38,295 nucleotides of DNA from Dichomitus squalens LYAD-421 SS1 (Eukaryota > Basidiomycota > Agaricomycetes > Polyporales > Polyporaceae), in the NCBI RefSeq assembly GCF_000275845.1, contig NW_006766889.1, positions 105,001 to 143,295 on the forward strand. The letters run 5' to 3'. Below are positions 21,955 through 32,901 of the stretch, in pieces (within the stretch, counting starts at the first letter, position 1; every line of letters begins with the position of its first letter). The position numbers and the translations under genes were made by a program. The notes beneath the pieces are model-generated. The model worked only from the letters and a program-made list of their open reading frames with translations, searched no databases and was not told the origin of the DNA.

Positions 21955-23140
21955 ATGTCGAGTAGCACGCTCAGGCAAGACGCGCACGGCACACCCCTGG
22001 TCTTCGATATCCTCGTCCAGGTCGTTGATCGCCTGTACGGTACTGACCTCATCAACTTCGCGCTCGCATCGCGGTACTTCCACGTCCTCGCGTCCACCCA
22101 GATCGGTGAACGCGCGAGTTGTCCGGATCAGAGACGACTGTCCTCCCTGCGGAAGTACCTGTGCGAAGGCGACAACGCCTCAGAGCGCGCGTTGCTACTG
22201 GTCGACCTTACCATCTACGGGCCCGAATCGGCGGAAAGAGGCTTCTGGAGGATTCATGAGCTCATGACACAAACGAGCCAGCTCGTGCACAGCGTCCTCG
22301 AACATGCGCAACCTACGCCGGTTCGAACTCCATCGCCTTGAGCAACTCGTGCCATTCCAACCCCGCATCGTCGAAGCGCTCACGGGTTTGCACCAGCTGC
22401 GCGAGCTCGGCCTCTCTTCGCTCTCCAATGGGTCGTTCGAGTTGCTCACGGGGATGAAGGCCGACCTTCGTTTGCTCACGCTTTCGGACGCGACTGCGAC
22501 CAAGGCGCACGCGCGCGACCTCCTCGCAGCGCTCGCCAACTTCCCGGCCCTCGAGTCTCTGACGATGCGCAAGGTCCACGCGTTCGCCTACGCCCCGGAC
22601 AGCGAGGACCTTCCCTGCATCCCGTCGTTGCGGGTCTTGCGCCTCGAGACCGCCAGGCTGGGCCACTTCACGGCGTCGCCGCTGGTGCGTGCGTTCCCGA
22701 ACATCACCGAGCTGCGGTATATCTCCGTGGAGACCGAGCCTGACCGCAGCCCACGCGACGCGCTCTGGAGAGACACGCTCCGCCATATCGTCCTCGGCCC
22801 GAAATCGGACGACGCGCGGGCGCTGGCGAAGCGGCTCCCTGGGAACAGGGGATGCTGGATGTATTCAGGAGATATGCGGAGCATAGCGTGGCGGTCGTCG
22901 CAAGCGTCGATTCGACCGGGCTGTCGCTTGAGGTGTGCAGGTTGACGGAGTGCGAGGGGACACGCTTGGGATGGCATTGCGCGCGTGGCACCGAGGTTGC
23001 GGTGGATAGAGCTAAGGCCTGTGGACTACGCGGCTTGCGTCGACTTGTTGGTGCGTACTTGTGGAACTCTGCGCCGCCTCAGGGGATGTGGCTTAATTAA
23101 TGGACGAGGTTGCGCTTGTAGCGGGGGTTCAGAGCACTAG
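21955..23140 (+). pseudogene. F-box/LRR protein gene with three apparent frameshifts
   Basis: From the ATG at 21955 (MSSSTLRQDAHGTP) an F-box-like segment VFDILVQVVDRLYGTDLINF is followed by leucine-rich text. The frame ends uselessly after SVLEH (about 22300), while leucine-rich coding continues one base over (MRNLRRFELHRLEQL, RVLRLETARL) to about 22835. The next frame then reads MLDVFRRYAEHSVAVVAS to about 22980. Finally PRLRWIELRPVDYAACVDLL returns to the second frame, ending at TAG 23138-23140. The shifts are +1, -1 and +1. No GT-AG introns fit them. The text matches the mushroom F-box/LRR family throughout. The gene is either decaying or mis-assembled. If functional, it would recruit a substrate to an SCF ubiquitin ligase. 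Confidence 0.65.
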
Positions 23141-23154
23141 GGGACCCCGACGCG

Positions 23155-23759
23155 ATGGGTGAGAAGGACGTAGGCGAGCCTGCCGCCTTCCGTCCTCTGC
23201 CACAAATATTGTCCCTGCGCAACTCGTCTCTCTACGCACGTGATCTCTTGACCCCGTGGAGCTTTCTGGAGCCGAACGGTGAGAAGTCAAGCACCAAGCC
23301 CTGAGGACCGCAGACACGGAGGTGGTTCACAGACTGGCAAAGCTTGTCCAATCGCTCCGCTTCGTCGCCTGCATACTGGCGCATGATGGTGACGAGTATC
23401 GAGAAGCGACGCCCTGTGCGACGTGGTGGCGCGTCGTGCAAGACACAAGAGGGAGGATGCTGAGAAAGATCCCGTCCTGGGTGGGGGAGAACGTGCAGAA
23501 CCTCCTCCACAGCGCAAACGCCGACTCCAAGGAACGATTTGATGGTACGACAGTCCTCTCGTTCTCGGGTCCTTGAGCTGACTTGGGATCTTCTCCAGCC
23601 ATGCCAACCTACCAGGCCAAGCTGATGAGCTGGATCATCAATTGCAAGCTTGAGCAAGCTAAGTTGAAATCAAGCCAGCTGAACCCCGACCCCCTGCCAA
23701 GCCCTACCCGGGAGCTTTCAGGGACACACCCCGGCGCGCTGTCGCAGAGCGCGGTTTAG
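23155..23759 (+). CDS. Hypothetical protein, 171 aa, three-exon model
   Basis: The model is 23155-23278, 23314-23544 and 23599-23759 and closes at 172 codons. It begins MGEKDVGEPAAF, passes through LYARDLLTPWSFLEPN, TEVVHRLAKLVQSLRFVA and TWWRVVQDTRGRMLRKIP, and ends with YQAKLMSWIINCKLEQAKLK and a Pro/Ser tail. Intron 2 is a normal 54 nt (GTACGA to CTCCAG). Intron 1 would be only 35 nt (GTGAGA to CCGCAG), below the local norm, so exon 1 is less sure. I recognise no family. It follows the broken F-box gene by 15 bases, so it could instead be a further piece of a degenerate locus. The minus strand is also open across part of it. Confidence 0.4.
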
Positions 23760-24853
23760 GATGTCAAGCCACATAACGCCACCCCGCGAGGGGCCCAGAC
23801 AGCGTATTGTGCTGTTGCCTGTGAGGCTACGGAAGTTCCGTAACACCATCGTACCTACAGCTAAGGGGGCAATTGAGCAAACAAAGGGACTTCTTGTAAG
23901 ATGAACTGCTCAGACGGCCTTGAGTTGGCTTATGTAATATCGAGGTTCAAACCCGTAAGTAAGTAAATAATGAAATGAGCCGTCCCGGGTAGGCCTCAAG
24001 TACTTTGCAACTTCAACGTGACTCAGTCTAGTATTATACGATCCTGGAGCCCTGCATGCAACAAGAGCATTGGGGATTCGGTAAAGTTCTATCTGATGTT
24101 GGACAATCCGAGGGAGGTGAGTACTACAATGTTTAAGTTATCTCACTTCGTCTGAGCCAACTTGTAGGACGACGATGGACGGCGATAGTCGTCTTCTCTA
24201 ACACCCCTACATAAATTCAAATGGTGGCCCAAGGCAGGCACTTCTGATAAATCATGGCTGGTAACGGCGCTGAGTATGTGTGTAGTATTTGGCCTTGAGG
24301 ATGTCCGGCCTACAGCGGTTTGCATATCGATAGGTCATCTCAAAGAACATGTTCAGAGCGTCCGACTATCTGATTGGGCTCGCATATGGTTCGGCTCCCA
24401 ATTGACCAGAGTATGTTGTTTTCGACTGAGCTATGGATTTGCAAATGGCCGTAGGGCCAGTCGTTCTGCTGCGGCTCAGTCGACGCGTTGCCTAGTCTCG
24501 GCTCCAGACGTTCTTCAGCCTCTCTGCCCCAGCACTCGATGCGTCGCTGCGCTCCGCAAGCCTCGGGAGGGAGTAGACCAAAACAGGAAGGCGAAATTGA
24601 TGGAACGAATCTCGAAAAGATCTGGAGGGGGGAAACGAGCGCCGGGGGAGAGTTCTAGCGGTACTGTTTGTAAGCGCTAGAACGGATGGGAACGAGACTA
24701 CGCGTTGCCATCACTGTCGAGCGAGAGCTTGGCTCTCCTGCCGCGGGGACTCGTGGCCTTTTCCCGGATGTGCAGGGTACTTACGGAAGCCAACGAGGCT
24801 CTTCGCACACTCTATCAAGGGCCGCATGCCACGAGCGGAGGCGCTGAAGTGTG
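23760..24853. other. Intergenic stretch, no gene recognised
   Basis: About 23820-24250 is A/T-richer than its surroundings, as typical spacer. A 134-codon plus frame (24276-24680) is not convincing. Nothing else was found. Confidence 0.35.
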
Positions 24854-24859
24854 TATAAA
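24854..24859 (+). promoter_or_regulatory. TATA box of the DJ-1/PfpI-like gene
   Basis: TATAAA lies 99 nt before the ATG at 24953, with a CA/CT-rich leader between them. Confidence 0.6.
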
Positions 24860-24952
24860 GAGGGATAGGAGACGTCGAGCAGCATCAGAGAGCAGACACT
24901 GCACTTACCATTCCACACCCTTCAAGCTCACTTCAAGACCCTAGCATCTACA

Positions 24953-25734
24953 ATGAGTGCTCAGAAGACCGCCAGTAAGCGACCTTCGTATTATAATGTT
25001 GACCTCCAAGCTAACTTGAATTTATGGCAGCTGCCTCCTCTGGGGCTCTTCCGTCCAAGGTCGGCATCACCGTCTTCCCAGGCTTTGAGCCCCTTGACGC
25101 TTTCGGGCCCCTCGAGGCGCTCTATATGCTATCCAGCAACTTCAAGCTCGACCTCTACGTCATCGCGTCCACGCTAGATCCTGTCTACACCGGAACCAAC
25201 GACCCACAGTTGAACAAGGCGGGCTCGCGCTTTGGCGTGAACATCGTCCCGACGCACACGTACGAGACCGTGCCCGATGACCTGGAAGTGCTGCTCGTCC
25301 CTGGAGGCGCTGGGGCGGCCGCGCCTACAATAGCGCCCACGGTCGAGTTCATCAGGAGGGCGTACCCGAAGCTCAGGTACCTGATCACGGTCTGCAATGG
25401 CGCTGCGGTTGCTGCTGCGGCGGGCGTACTAGACGGCAAGCGCGCTACGACGAACAAGCTGTATTGGAAGATGATCACCGCCTCAAGCCCAAACGTGAAC
25501 TGGGTGCGTACGGCGCGGTATGTCGTGGACGGAAACTGTTGGACGTCCGGAGGCGTTAGCGCGGGGATTGATGTCACCTTAGGGTGGATCTCGAAGTTGT
25601 ATGGGGAGGACAGGGCACGTACCGTGGCGAATATCATGGAGTACGAGTGGAGACATGATCCGAACTGGGACACTTTTGCATACGTGCATAGGGACGACGT
25701 GGACGTGTTCGGGGGCGGTGTGGCATTCGACTGA
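24953..25734 (+). CDS. DJ-1/PfpI family protein (class I glutamine amidotransferase-like), 241 aa
   Basis: Two exons, 24953-24974 and 25031-25734, with a 56-nt intron (GTAAGC to GGCAG). The tiny first exon encodes MSAQKTA, and the join is confirmed by phase. The fold is the flavodoxin-like DJ-1/PfpI domain: KVGITVFPGFEPLDAFGP (Glu27 and Asp30 in the acidic position), VLLVPGGAG, and the nucleophile elbow LITVCNGAAVAAAAG with Cys129. TSGGVSAGIDVTLGWI follows. These blocks resemble the isonitrile-hydratase and AraC-GATase1 branch of the superfamily rather than true DJ-1. The substrate cannot be read from sequence. No signal peptide, so probably cytosolic. The length is usual for the family and all motifs are intact. 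Confidence 0.93.
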
Positions 25735-26692
25735 GACCGACTAGGGATTCCCAGCGGGACTTTACGATATTGACTGAGTTGCTAGCAATTACATCCAAGT
25801 CACTACGTCATCAGGTCAAATTCAGAAGCGATTCCTACTCCATATCTTGTCTCCTTGATCACCGTGCGGTTGAAAGAGACGGAAGGACGCTAGTGGGAGA
25901 TGATCGCGGCGAAGCAAAGATGGCATAGTCTTCTTTCTGCTACTCCTACCTTCGGCGGAGATCCCACATATCATCCAGGAGGACGCTAACAATCATACAG
26001 TACCACTTCATCACAAGGACATCTGTGCGCAAGAAGGTTGGTGGGATGAACGGAAGAGTCTGAGATGGAGGCAACATACATGAGAGAGATCAGACGAATT
26101 CACGGCTGGGCCGGGTTGGCTGAGCCCGTTGCTGATTGTAGGGACTAGTGCACGGACGCGGTGACAGTACAAAATCCATCGAGTTGCTCTTCAAACCAAT
26201 CACTGAGCAACTGTGCTGGCAAAGCCGGTGATCCGGTGATAATCGCATTCGAAGGTATGTGAGTTTTGACGGTGTTTGGACTGTCGGGATATTCATGGTA
26301 CTCGCCACGGCGCTGTAGGACTGTGATGTTCAGGGATCCTGACCGTGAGCTGTCAAGTCTGACAAGGGGATGATGTCAAACATAAGGCAAAACACATCGA
26401 GGTTCTTGAAGCTGAAGTGTGCAAGAGAGGTCTTTACATGCGTTGACGAGCTCGACTGTAACGTCAATGGATGGATATAAGTTAATATGAGGCGGAGAAG
26501 GACATGTGTACCCACGCTCGGAACATCCTCCTCTGAGAACGCTTAGACCCTGCGTTGGTATGAACGCCACAGATGAATGGAGCGATGTCCTTTCGGCAGG
26601 TCCGGGATGTTAGAATATATTGACGTAGTGATCCAAATTCTTGATTAGGGTATACAAGCACGGATACATATTTCAGTCCAGTAGACGTACGA
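25735..26692. other. Intergenic stretch between convergent genes
   Basis: Only frames of 60-72 codons on the minus strand, none protein-like. It holds the 3' ends of the DJ-1-like gene (plus) and of the 192-aa gene (minus). Confidence 0.4.
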
Positions 26693-27323
26693 TCAAGCTC
26701 TCGAGGTCCATCCGAATGGATCGGGGGTTGATTGCGGAATGCCTCCCCATTGTGGAGTCACCGTCTCCGATCTCGAGGTGAACTGTGCGGTGGCATTCGC
26801 CGTAGCATCGTTGGTGTTCGCTGACGCTGTGAGCCCCATGAGGCTTTGCATGATGGTGTCCACATCGTCAGACGACGGGACGGGATCGTCGAGCACGGCA
26901 TCAGCGCTCTTAACGGCCGTCTGGTCGAAGAGCTCGTCTTCCTCGAGCTTCTTCACCGCGGCGCGTAAGTTATTCATGACTTGCTCAAACATCTCTGTAC
27001 ATTCTGTTAGAATACATGTTGGAGGAGCACTTCATCGTTCACATACGCTTCTCTTCCGCCGCTGTGAGTTTGTGGCGGGATAGGGGACGGGGTAGTATAA
27101 GAGGGTCTCTGTTCGCCTCGTCTTCCTCAGGCCGAGGTCTGTTGATGCCAACCATCTCCTCGCATTTTCGGACAAAGTCGTGCTCGGAGAGCTCGGAGTC
27201 AACACTTGTGGTCTCATCTGGCCCGTAGTCTGTGCCGATGGTGCTCGAGGGCGACGGCGCCCTCATAATGGTGGGCACATACTGGAGATCGGTGGGATGA
27301 ACGATATACGGCTGGCTGGGCAT
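26693..27323 (-). CDS. Hypothetical acidic helical protein, 192 aa, divergent from RNR1
   Basis: Exons 27047-27323 and 26693-26994 with a 52-nt intron (GTATGT to GTACAG), giving 193 codons. The start is the ATG at 27323 (MPSQPYIVHPTDLQYVP). The frame is open a little further upstream without another ATG, and an AG just before 27323 means a 5' exon is possible. The N-terminus is Pro/Ser-rich. The middle is helical and charged: SELSEHDFVRKCEEMVG, then KLTAAEEKQMFEQVMNN and LRAAVKKLEEDELFD, a likely short coiled coil. The tail is Ser/Thr/Asn-rich. I recognise no family. It shares a 385-bp intergenic promoter with RNR1, including the ACGCGT sites, so joint cell-cycle control is plausible but inferred. 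Confidence 0.6.
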
Positions 27324-27502
27324 CCTGGAGGTGATGAGAACAAGGCCGGCCAAATGGTCCCGTTGAGATTCGCCCGGTCGATGGAACGCCTGCTGTCGAG
27401 CAGCGTGGTGGTTTTGAACGAAGAGATTACTTACTATGTAACTTATTCACACACTTCTACTTGTATAACAGACGATAAGGGTTGGCTAGTCCTAATGACG
27501 CG

Positions 27503-27609
27503 ACGCGTCGAAATACACAGACAAACAACGCGTCGGTTGAAAGCCATCACACGGTCCTTAGTCAGCGCCTGATGCACGCGCTTGTCCGTTATAAGAACAC
27601 GCGACGCGT
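27503..27609. promoter_or_regulatory. Three MluI cell-cycle boxes (MCB, ACGCGT) in the RNR1 promoter
   Basis: Perfect palindromic ACGCGT sites lie at 27503-27508, 27528-27533 and 27604-27609, 100-206 bp before the RNR1 ATG. In fungi MCBs bind the MBF complex (Mbp1/Swi6 type), which drives ribonucleotide reductase and other DNA-synthesis genes at G1/S. Three further ACGCGT sites lie inside the gene: 27813 (intron 2), 27875 (exon 3) and 27896 (intron 3). The cluster sits between divergent genes and could act on both. Confidence 0.75.
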
Positions 27610-27708
27610 CTCATTAACTCTTCCTCGCATACCACCACCCTCCCCCATCTCCCTCCCCTCTTACCTCCTAGTGAGGCCATACTGTACTACCCCTGGGAAC
27701 TTTCTCAG

Positions 27709-30700
27709 ATGGCCTACGTGTTTAAGCGAGGTATTTTATCGTTTCTGGTCAATTTTCTCGACAATGTCTGACCCAGCGTGTTGTTGCCTTCAGATGGGTC
27801 AGTCGCGTTGTGACGCGTCTCGATACGGTCCTGGGACCTGACTTTACCTTTCAATGCCTTTGTAGACGCAAGGAACGCGTTCAGTTTGACAAGGTACGCG
27901 TCCCGCCACGCGCCTCCACGTGCATCACTCATGTTGGTCGTAGATCACAGCTCGGATAGCCAAGCTCTGCTATGGTCTCGACAAGGATCATGTAGATCCG
28001 ATTGGGTGAGTACAAGTATCTTAGGCGAGCATGGTTGATGTTCAACAATATCGTAGCGTTGCCCAGAAGGTCATCGCCGGTGTATACGCGGGTGTGACGA
28101 CTGTTGAACTTGATGTGAGCGTGCCTCTATTTGGGACGCATGACAGCCCCTAAGTTTCCGTGTAGAACCTTGCTGCCGAGACTGCTGCCTACCTCACGAC
28201 AAAACACCCCGATTACGCCATCCTCGCAGCCCGTATCGCTGTATCAAATTTGCACAAGGAGACGAAGAAGAATTTTTCCGCTGTCATCAGCGACTTGTAT
28301 CACTATGGTGCGTGCCACGCAATCGCCCCTCTAAACGAGGCGTTGAGCTCTTTATAGTGAATCCCAAGAACGGCAAACCTGCTGGTTTGATCTCCAAGGA
28401 GATTTATGAGGTCGTACAGGCGAATGCCGAAGTGCTTGATTCGGCTATCATTTACGACCGTGACTTCAACTACAACTTGTGAGTGTTATTGCTGTTGATT
28501 GGCCGTAGATTGGGTCCCTGATGAATGATATCGCAGCTTCGGATTCAAGACGCTCGAGCGTTCCTATCTGTTGAAGCTCAATGGTCGTGTCGCCGAGCGA
28601 CCACAGCACCTCCTCATGCGTGTCGCTGTCGGTATTCACGGTGCCGACATCGAGCGCGCCCTCCAGACCTACAATCTTATGTCTGAGCGTTATTTCACTC
28701 ACGCATCTCCTACACTCTTCAATGCGGGTACCCCTAACCCCCAGATGAGCTCATGCTTCCTCGTGTGCATGAAGGACGACTCCATCGAGGGAATCTACTC
28801 AACCCTCAAGGACTGTGCAATGATCAGCAAGACGGCTGGCGGAATCGGTCTCAACATTCACAACATTCGCGCAACTGGGTAAGTCCACCCAAGTCTCGGG
28901 TTTCTGTAGTGGTGCTTACCTTCCTGCGCAGTTCTTACATCGCGGGCACAAATGGCTACTCGAATGGTATCGTCCCTATGCTCCGGGTCTACGATGCTAC
29001 TGCGCGTTACGTCGACCAAGGCGGAAACAAGCGGCCTGGTGCCTTTGCGATCTATCTGGAGCCCTGGCACGCAGACGTATTTGAGTTCCTGGACCTCCGC
29101 AAGAACCATGGCAAGGAAGAAGTTCGCGCACGTGACCTCTTCTACGCCCTCTGGACTCCCGACCTCTTCATGAAGCGTGTCGAGTCTGGCGGCAAGTGGT
29201 CACTGTTCTGTCCTAGCGAGGCGCCTGGTCTCCATGAGGTCTGGGGTGAGGAGTTTGAGGCGTTGTACGAGCAGTACGAGCGTGAGGGTCGCGCCAGGAA
29301 GACGATCGACGCTCAGAAGCTGTGGTATGCTATCCTAGAGTCTCAAATCGAGACTGGTGGTCCTTTCATGCTCTACAAGGACGCCGCCAACCGTCAGTAT
29401 ATCCTTTGATCTCTTGCTGCCGATTCTGACTGCCGCTATAGGGAAATCAAACCAACAAAACCTCGGCACGATCAAGTCGTCCAACTTGTGCACGGAGATC
29501 ATTGAGTACTCTGCGCCCGATGAGACTGCTGTTTGCAACCTTGCGTCTATCGCCCTCCCTTCCTTCATCGAGAACGGGAAGTACAACTTCCAGAAGCTTC
29601 ATGACGTCGCCAAGGTCGTCGCCTTCAACCTGAACCGCATCATTGATGTCAATTACTACCCTATTCCCGAGGCGCGTCGCTCGAACATGCGCCACCGCCC
29701 CATCGGCATCGGCGTGCAGGGGCTTGCGGACGCTTTCATGGCGCTTCGTATGCCGTTCGACTCTGTTGAGGCGCGCCTACTCAACCTTCAGATTGCCGAG
29801 ACCATCTACCACGCTGCTGTCGAGGCAAGTTGCGAGATGGCGCAGAAGGACGGCCCCTATGAGACGTACCAGGGCAGCCCCGCGTCGCAGGGCAAGCTCC
29901 AGTATGACTTGTGGGGCGTCACCCCGACCGACCTCTGGGACTGGGCGAGCCTCAAGGCGAAAGTCGCGCAGCACGGTCTCCGCAACTCCCTACTCATCGC
30001 CCCCATGCCCACCGCCTCGACGTCGCAGATCCTCGGTAACAACGAGTGCTTCGAGCCCTACACGAGCAACATCTACACTCGCCGTGTCCTCGCCGGCGAA
30101 TTCCAGGTCGTGTGCCCGTGGCTGCTCCGCGAGCTGGTCGAGCTGGGCCTCTGGAACGACGACATGAAGAACATGATTATCGCGAACAACGGCTCGGTGC
30201 AGAACATCGACATCATCCCCGAGGACGTCAAGGCGATCTACAAGACGGTCTGGGAGATCTCGCAGAAGAAGGTCCTCGACCTCGCGGCGGACCGCGGCGC
30301 GTTCATCTGCCAGTCGCAGTCGCTCAACGTCCACCTCCAGTCGCCGACGAACGGGCAGCTGACGAGTATGCACTTCTACGGCTGGAAGAAGGGCCTCAAG
30401 ACAGGCATGTATTACCTGCGCACGCGCCCCGCAGCGCAGGCGATCAAGTTCACCGTGGACAGCTCGTACCTCAAGAACGCGGCGAAGAAGACGCAGGCGA
30501 AGGCGAACGGTGTCAACGGTGCCGCTACGCCTGTTGCGCCTGCCACGCCAATCAAGGTCAAGGAGGAGTCTGTAACTCCTTCGCTGGCCACCCCTGTCAC
30601 GAACGGCAAGGTCAACGGCGTCGACGGCATCAATGGCGTCAACGGTACTAATGGTGTCGACTCTTCCGACTCTGCTTCACCTTCTCCTACTGTCTCCGCC

Positions 30701-30886
30701 GTCAACGACGCTGCTCTGGTATCGGCAGCCGGCCAGCTCTCGCTTGACGAGCGTACACAGAAGGCGGCGGAGGCGGATCCAGAGTTCGCTGCTGCTCTTC
30801 AACGTCAGCGTGATCGCGAGCTTGAGCAGGCAAAGCTCATGTGCTCGATTGAGAATAAGGAGGCGTGCCTGATGTGCTCCGGCTGA
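27709..30886 (+). CDS. rnr1: Ribonucleoside-diphosphate reductase large subunit (class Ia, alpha), 894 aa
   Basis: Ten exons: 27709-27730, 27794-27797, 27866-27893, 27944-28005, 28057-28114, 28166-28307, 28358-28478, 28537-28878, 28932-29392 and 29442-30886 (895 codons). It reduces ribonucleoside diphosphates to deoxy forms for DNA synthesis, working with a small radical subunit not seen here. The N-terminal ATP-cone begins MAYVFKRDGRKE, which requires the 4-nt exon 2. Catalytic residues are intact: Cys219 (PQMSSCFL) and Cys445 ([10 protein letters not shown]) as the redox pair, and Cys430/Glu432 in SSNLCTEI at the radical site. [11 protein letters not shown] and [15 protein letters not shown] are also conserved. 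The C-terminal tail ends CLMCSG (Cys889/Cys892), the swinging dithiol. A Gly/Asn/Val- and Pro/Thr-rich linker of about 80 residues (about 764-845) separates core and tail. Regulation by MCB sites upstream is likely. Confidence 0.98.
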
Positions 30887-31306
30887 GTGCGTCTTGTCTC
30901 TCGGTTGGGGTACTTTGGTGTAAGTTGGGACGGACTCGCAGCTGTGTATCGTTTTTCATCGCATGTTTTCCTCTGTATATCTGGCTACCTTGTCTATGGC
31001 TGTCTGACTTGCCACATATGCATAGCATCCTGTTCCAGTTGTAGCTGTATGAAACGCATAACCCCTTAATAGACCTCATTACCTGGCATAGCAGACCTTT
31101 GGGCGGTGCGGGAATAAGAGGCAGGGACAATGAAAGTTGTTTCGCCGGATGCTTCGGGCGTGGGAACGATATCCCATTAGAGTCGCCACGGAAGAATGGA
31201 CCGGAGCGTGGAGGCCTGCATCAGCCTCGTCGAGAGCTACGACTAGCATCTCCTGCATCCCAATCCACATCTCCGATTCGGTCGTGTGCAACGTCCTCAA
31301 GGGTTC
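30887..31306. other. Short intergenic stretch, no gene recognised
   Basis: The T/G-rich 3' flank of RNR1 followed by the leader of the F-box gene at 31307. No coding signal. Confidence 0.4.
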
Positions 31307-32901
31307 ATGGCCACTTTCCTCCTTCCACAACCTCCAGATATCTCGCCCATTCATCGACTCCCCCCTGAGCTTCTCATCGACATCCTCGTCCATTGTTCTG
31401 ACCAGCCTTCTGACCAGCTCACTCCCGTCATCTTCGGCCGGGTCTGTCGCTACTGGAAAGACGTCTCTCGCCTCTCGCCACGCATATGGCAGCACATCTA
31501 CCTCTTCGAGTCCAATGGAACAGCCATCTCGCACGACCAGGCCATCTACTGGATGGCGCGGTCCGCCCCACTCCCGTTTGATGTGCGTATAGAAGCATCT
31601 ACGACGGATATGATCTTGCCCTTGCTCTCGCCCATCATGTCCAACATGCAGCGTCTGCGCAGATGCGTGATCTCCGGGCGACACCAGGACGAGTTCGACT
31701 TCGAGAAGTACGCATTCGATCGCACCAGGGGGTGCCTGGTCGACGAGCTCGACCTCCTCATCAAGGGCGTGTCTGCCCTGGACGCGCTCGGCCTCAATAC
31801 CGTCCCGGACCCTGCGGAGGACAGGATGCACTCGTCCATATTCCGTGCGCACTGTCCCGCAGACGGGCCCCCAGAGCTCGCGCTCCGACTCTCGGTGTAC
31901 GCCCTCCCGCTCCAGAGCGTCATGAAGCCCGTCCCGGTCAAGTCGCTCTCCATCACCGAGGCGTCGCTCGACGTCCTCACGGACGTCGTCCGCATGCTTA
32001 ATTTTCTCAGGTGCACCCCCATGCTCGAGACTCTCCATTTTACAGGCTACCCGCAGGAGGGCGAGCCGATCCAACCGGGGCAACTCTTCCCCGTCACGCT
32101 CAGTCGCCTCCGGACGCTCCGCTTACGGAGCACGGTGTCCGTCCGGGCGATTCTCGACCACGTTGACGCGCCTGCACTGGATGAGCTCTACCTGGAACAC
32201 ACGAATGTGGATGTCGAGCTTAGGACGGAGCCTTATGTGGCACAGCGCTCGCCGCCAGACGAGGGCGAGTCAGACGATGAGGCACACGACTTTTCTCAGT
32301 CCCCTTGGTCGGACCACTGCACAGGTACGTTACTGCCTACATCTGTCCCATGTTCGAGTCACCTGTTCAAATTTTCTTCCGTTCACGCACGCATATATGC
32401 GCTCCTCCTCTAATAGGCATGGGCCTCCGCACACTCCTCAAGCGCTCCCGCCCGCCCCTGCGCGTGCTGCTCATGGACTACGCCGACATGCGTACCAAGG
32501 ACTTCCGATGGTGCTTCGACCACCTCCCCCACCTCCGCGAGTTCCGCATCGTCGGCTCCGACATGTCCGACCGCGTCGTCGGCATGCTCGCCCCGTACCA
32601 GAAGCGGCGGATGGCGTTCGGGCTCGCGAACATCAACCCGCGCGACGCCGAGGACCCGAAGGGGTCGTGGGCGGTGCGCCTGCCGAGCCTCACGAAGCTC
32701 GCGGTGTGGCATTGCCAGAGAGTGACGGGGGACGCGGTCGTGCAGGCGCTGCGGGAGCGGGTCGCGTTTACAGACAGGGCGGCGGAGGAGGGACGGGGGG
32801 AGACGTTGGAGAGTATCGCAGTCGTTGGATGCTCGGAGTTCCTGTTTCAGCACGGACAGGCGCTGGCAGAGACGCTTGGGGAGCGGATGCGGCTTTCGTA
32901 G
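31307..32901 (+). CDS. F-box protein, 500 aa
   Basis: Two exons, 31307-32324 and 32417-32901, with a 92-nt intron (GTACGT to TAATAG), phase 1, 501 codons. The ATG at 31307 (MATFLLPQPPDISP) precedes the F-box directly. The F-box occupies about residues 20-65: HRLPPELLIDILVHC, then GRVCRYWKDVSRLSPRIW. This is the common mushroom F-box form with trailing Trp. It should bind Skp1 in an SCF ubiquitin ligase. The rest is a leucine-rich-repeat-like region (VKSLSITEASLDVLTD, LSRLRTLRLRSTVSVR, LPSLTKLAVWHCQRVTG) that would select the substrate, which is unknown. An acidic loop (PPDEGESDDEAHDF) lies just before the intron. Unlike the F-box gene at 21955, this one is intact. Confidence 0.9.

Noticed and set aside
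23930..23962. GGTTCAAACCC resembling a tRNA B box / T arm
   Set aside because: The flanks do not pair as a T stem, and no A box or acceptor stem lies at tRNA distance upstream.
29643..30651. Arg/Ser-rich plus frames overlapping RNR1 exon 10
   Set aside because: Out-of-frame shadows of a strongly conserved enzyme, caused by C/G-biased third positions.
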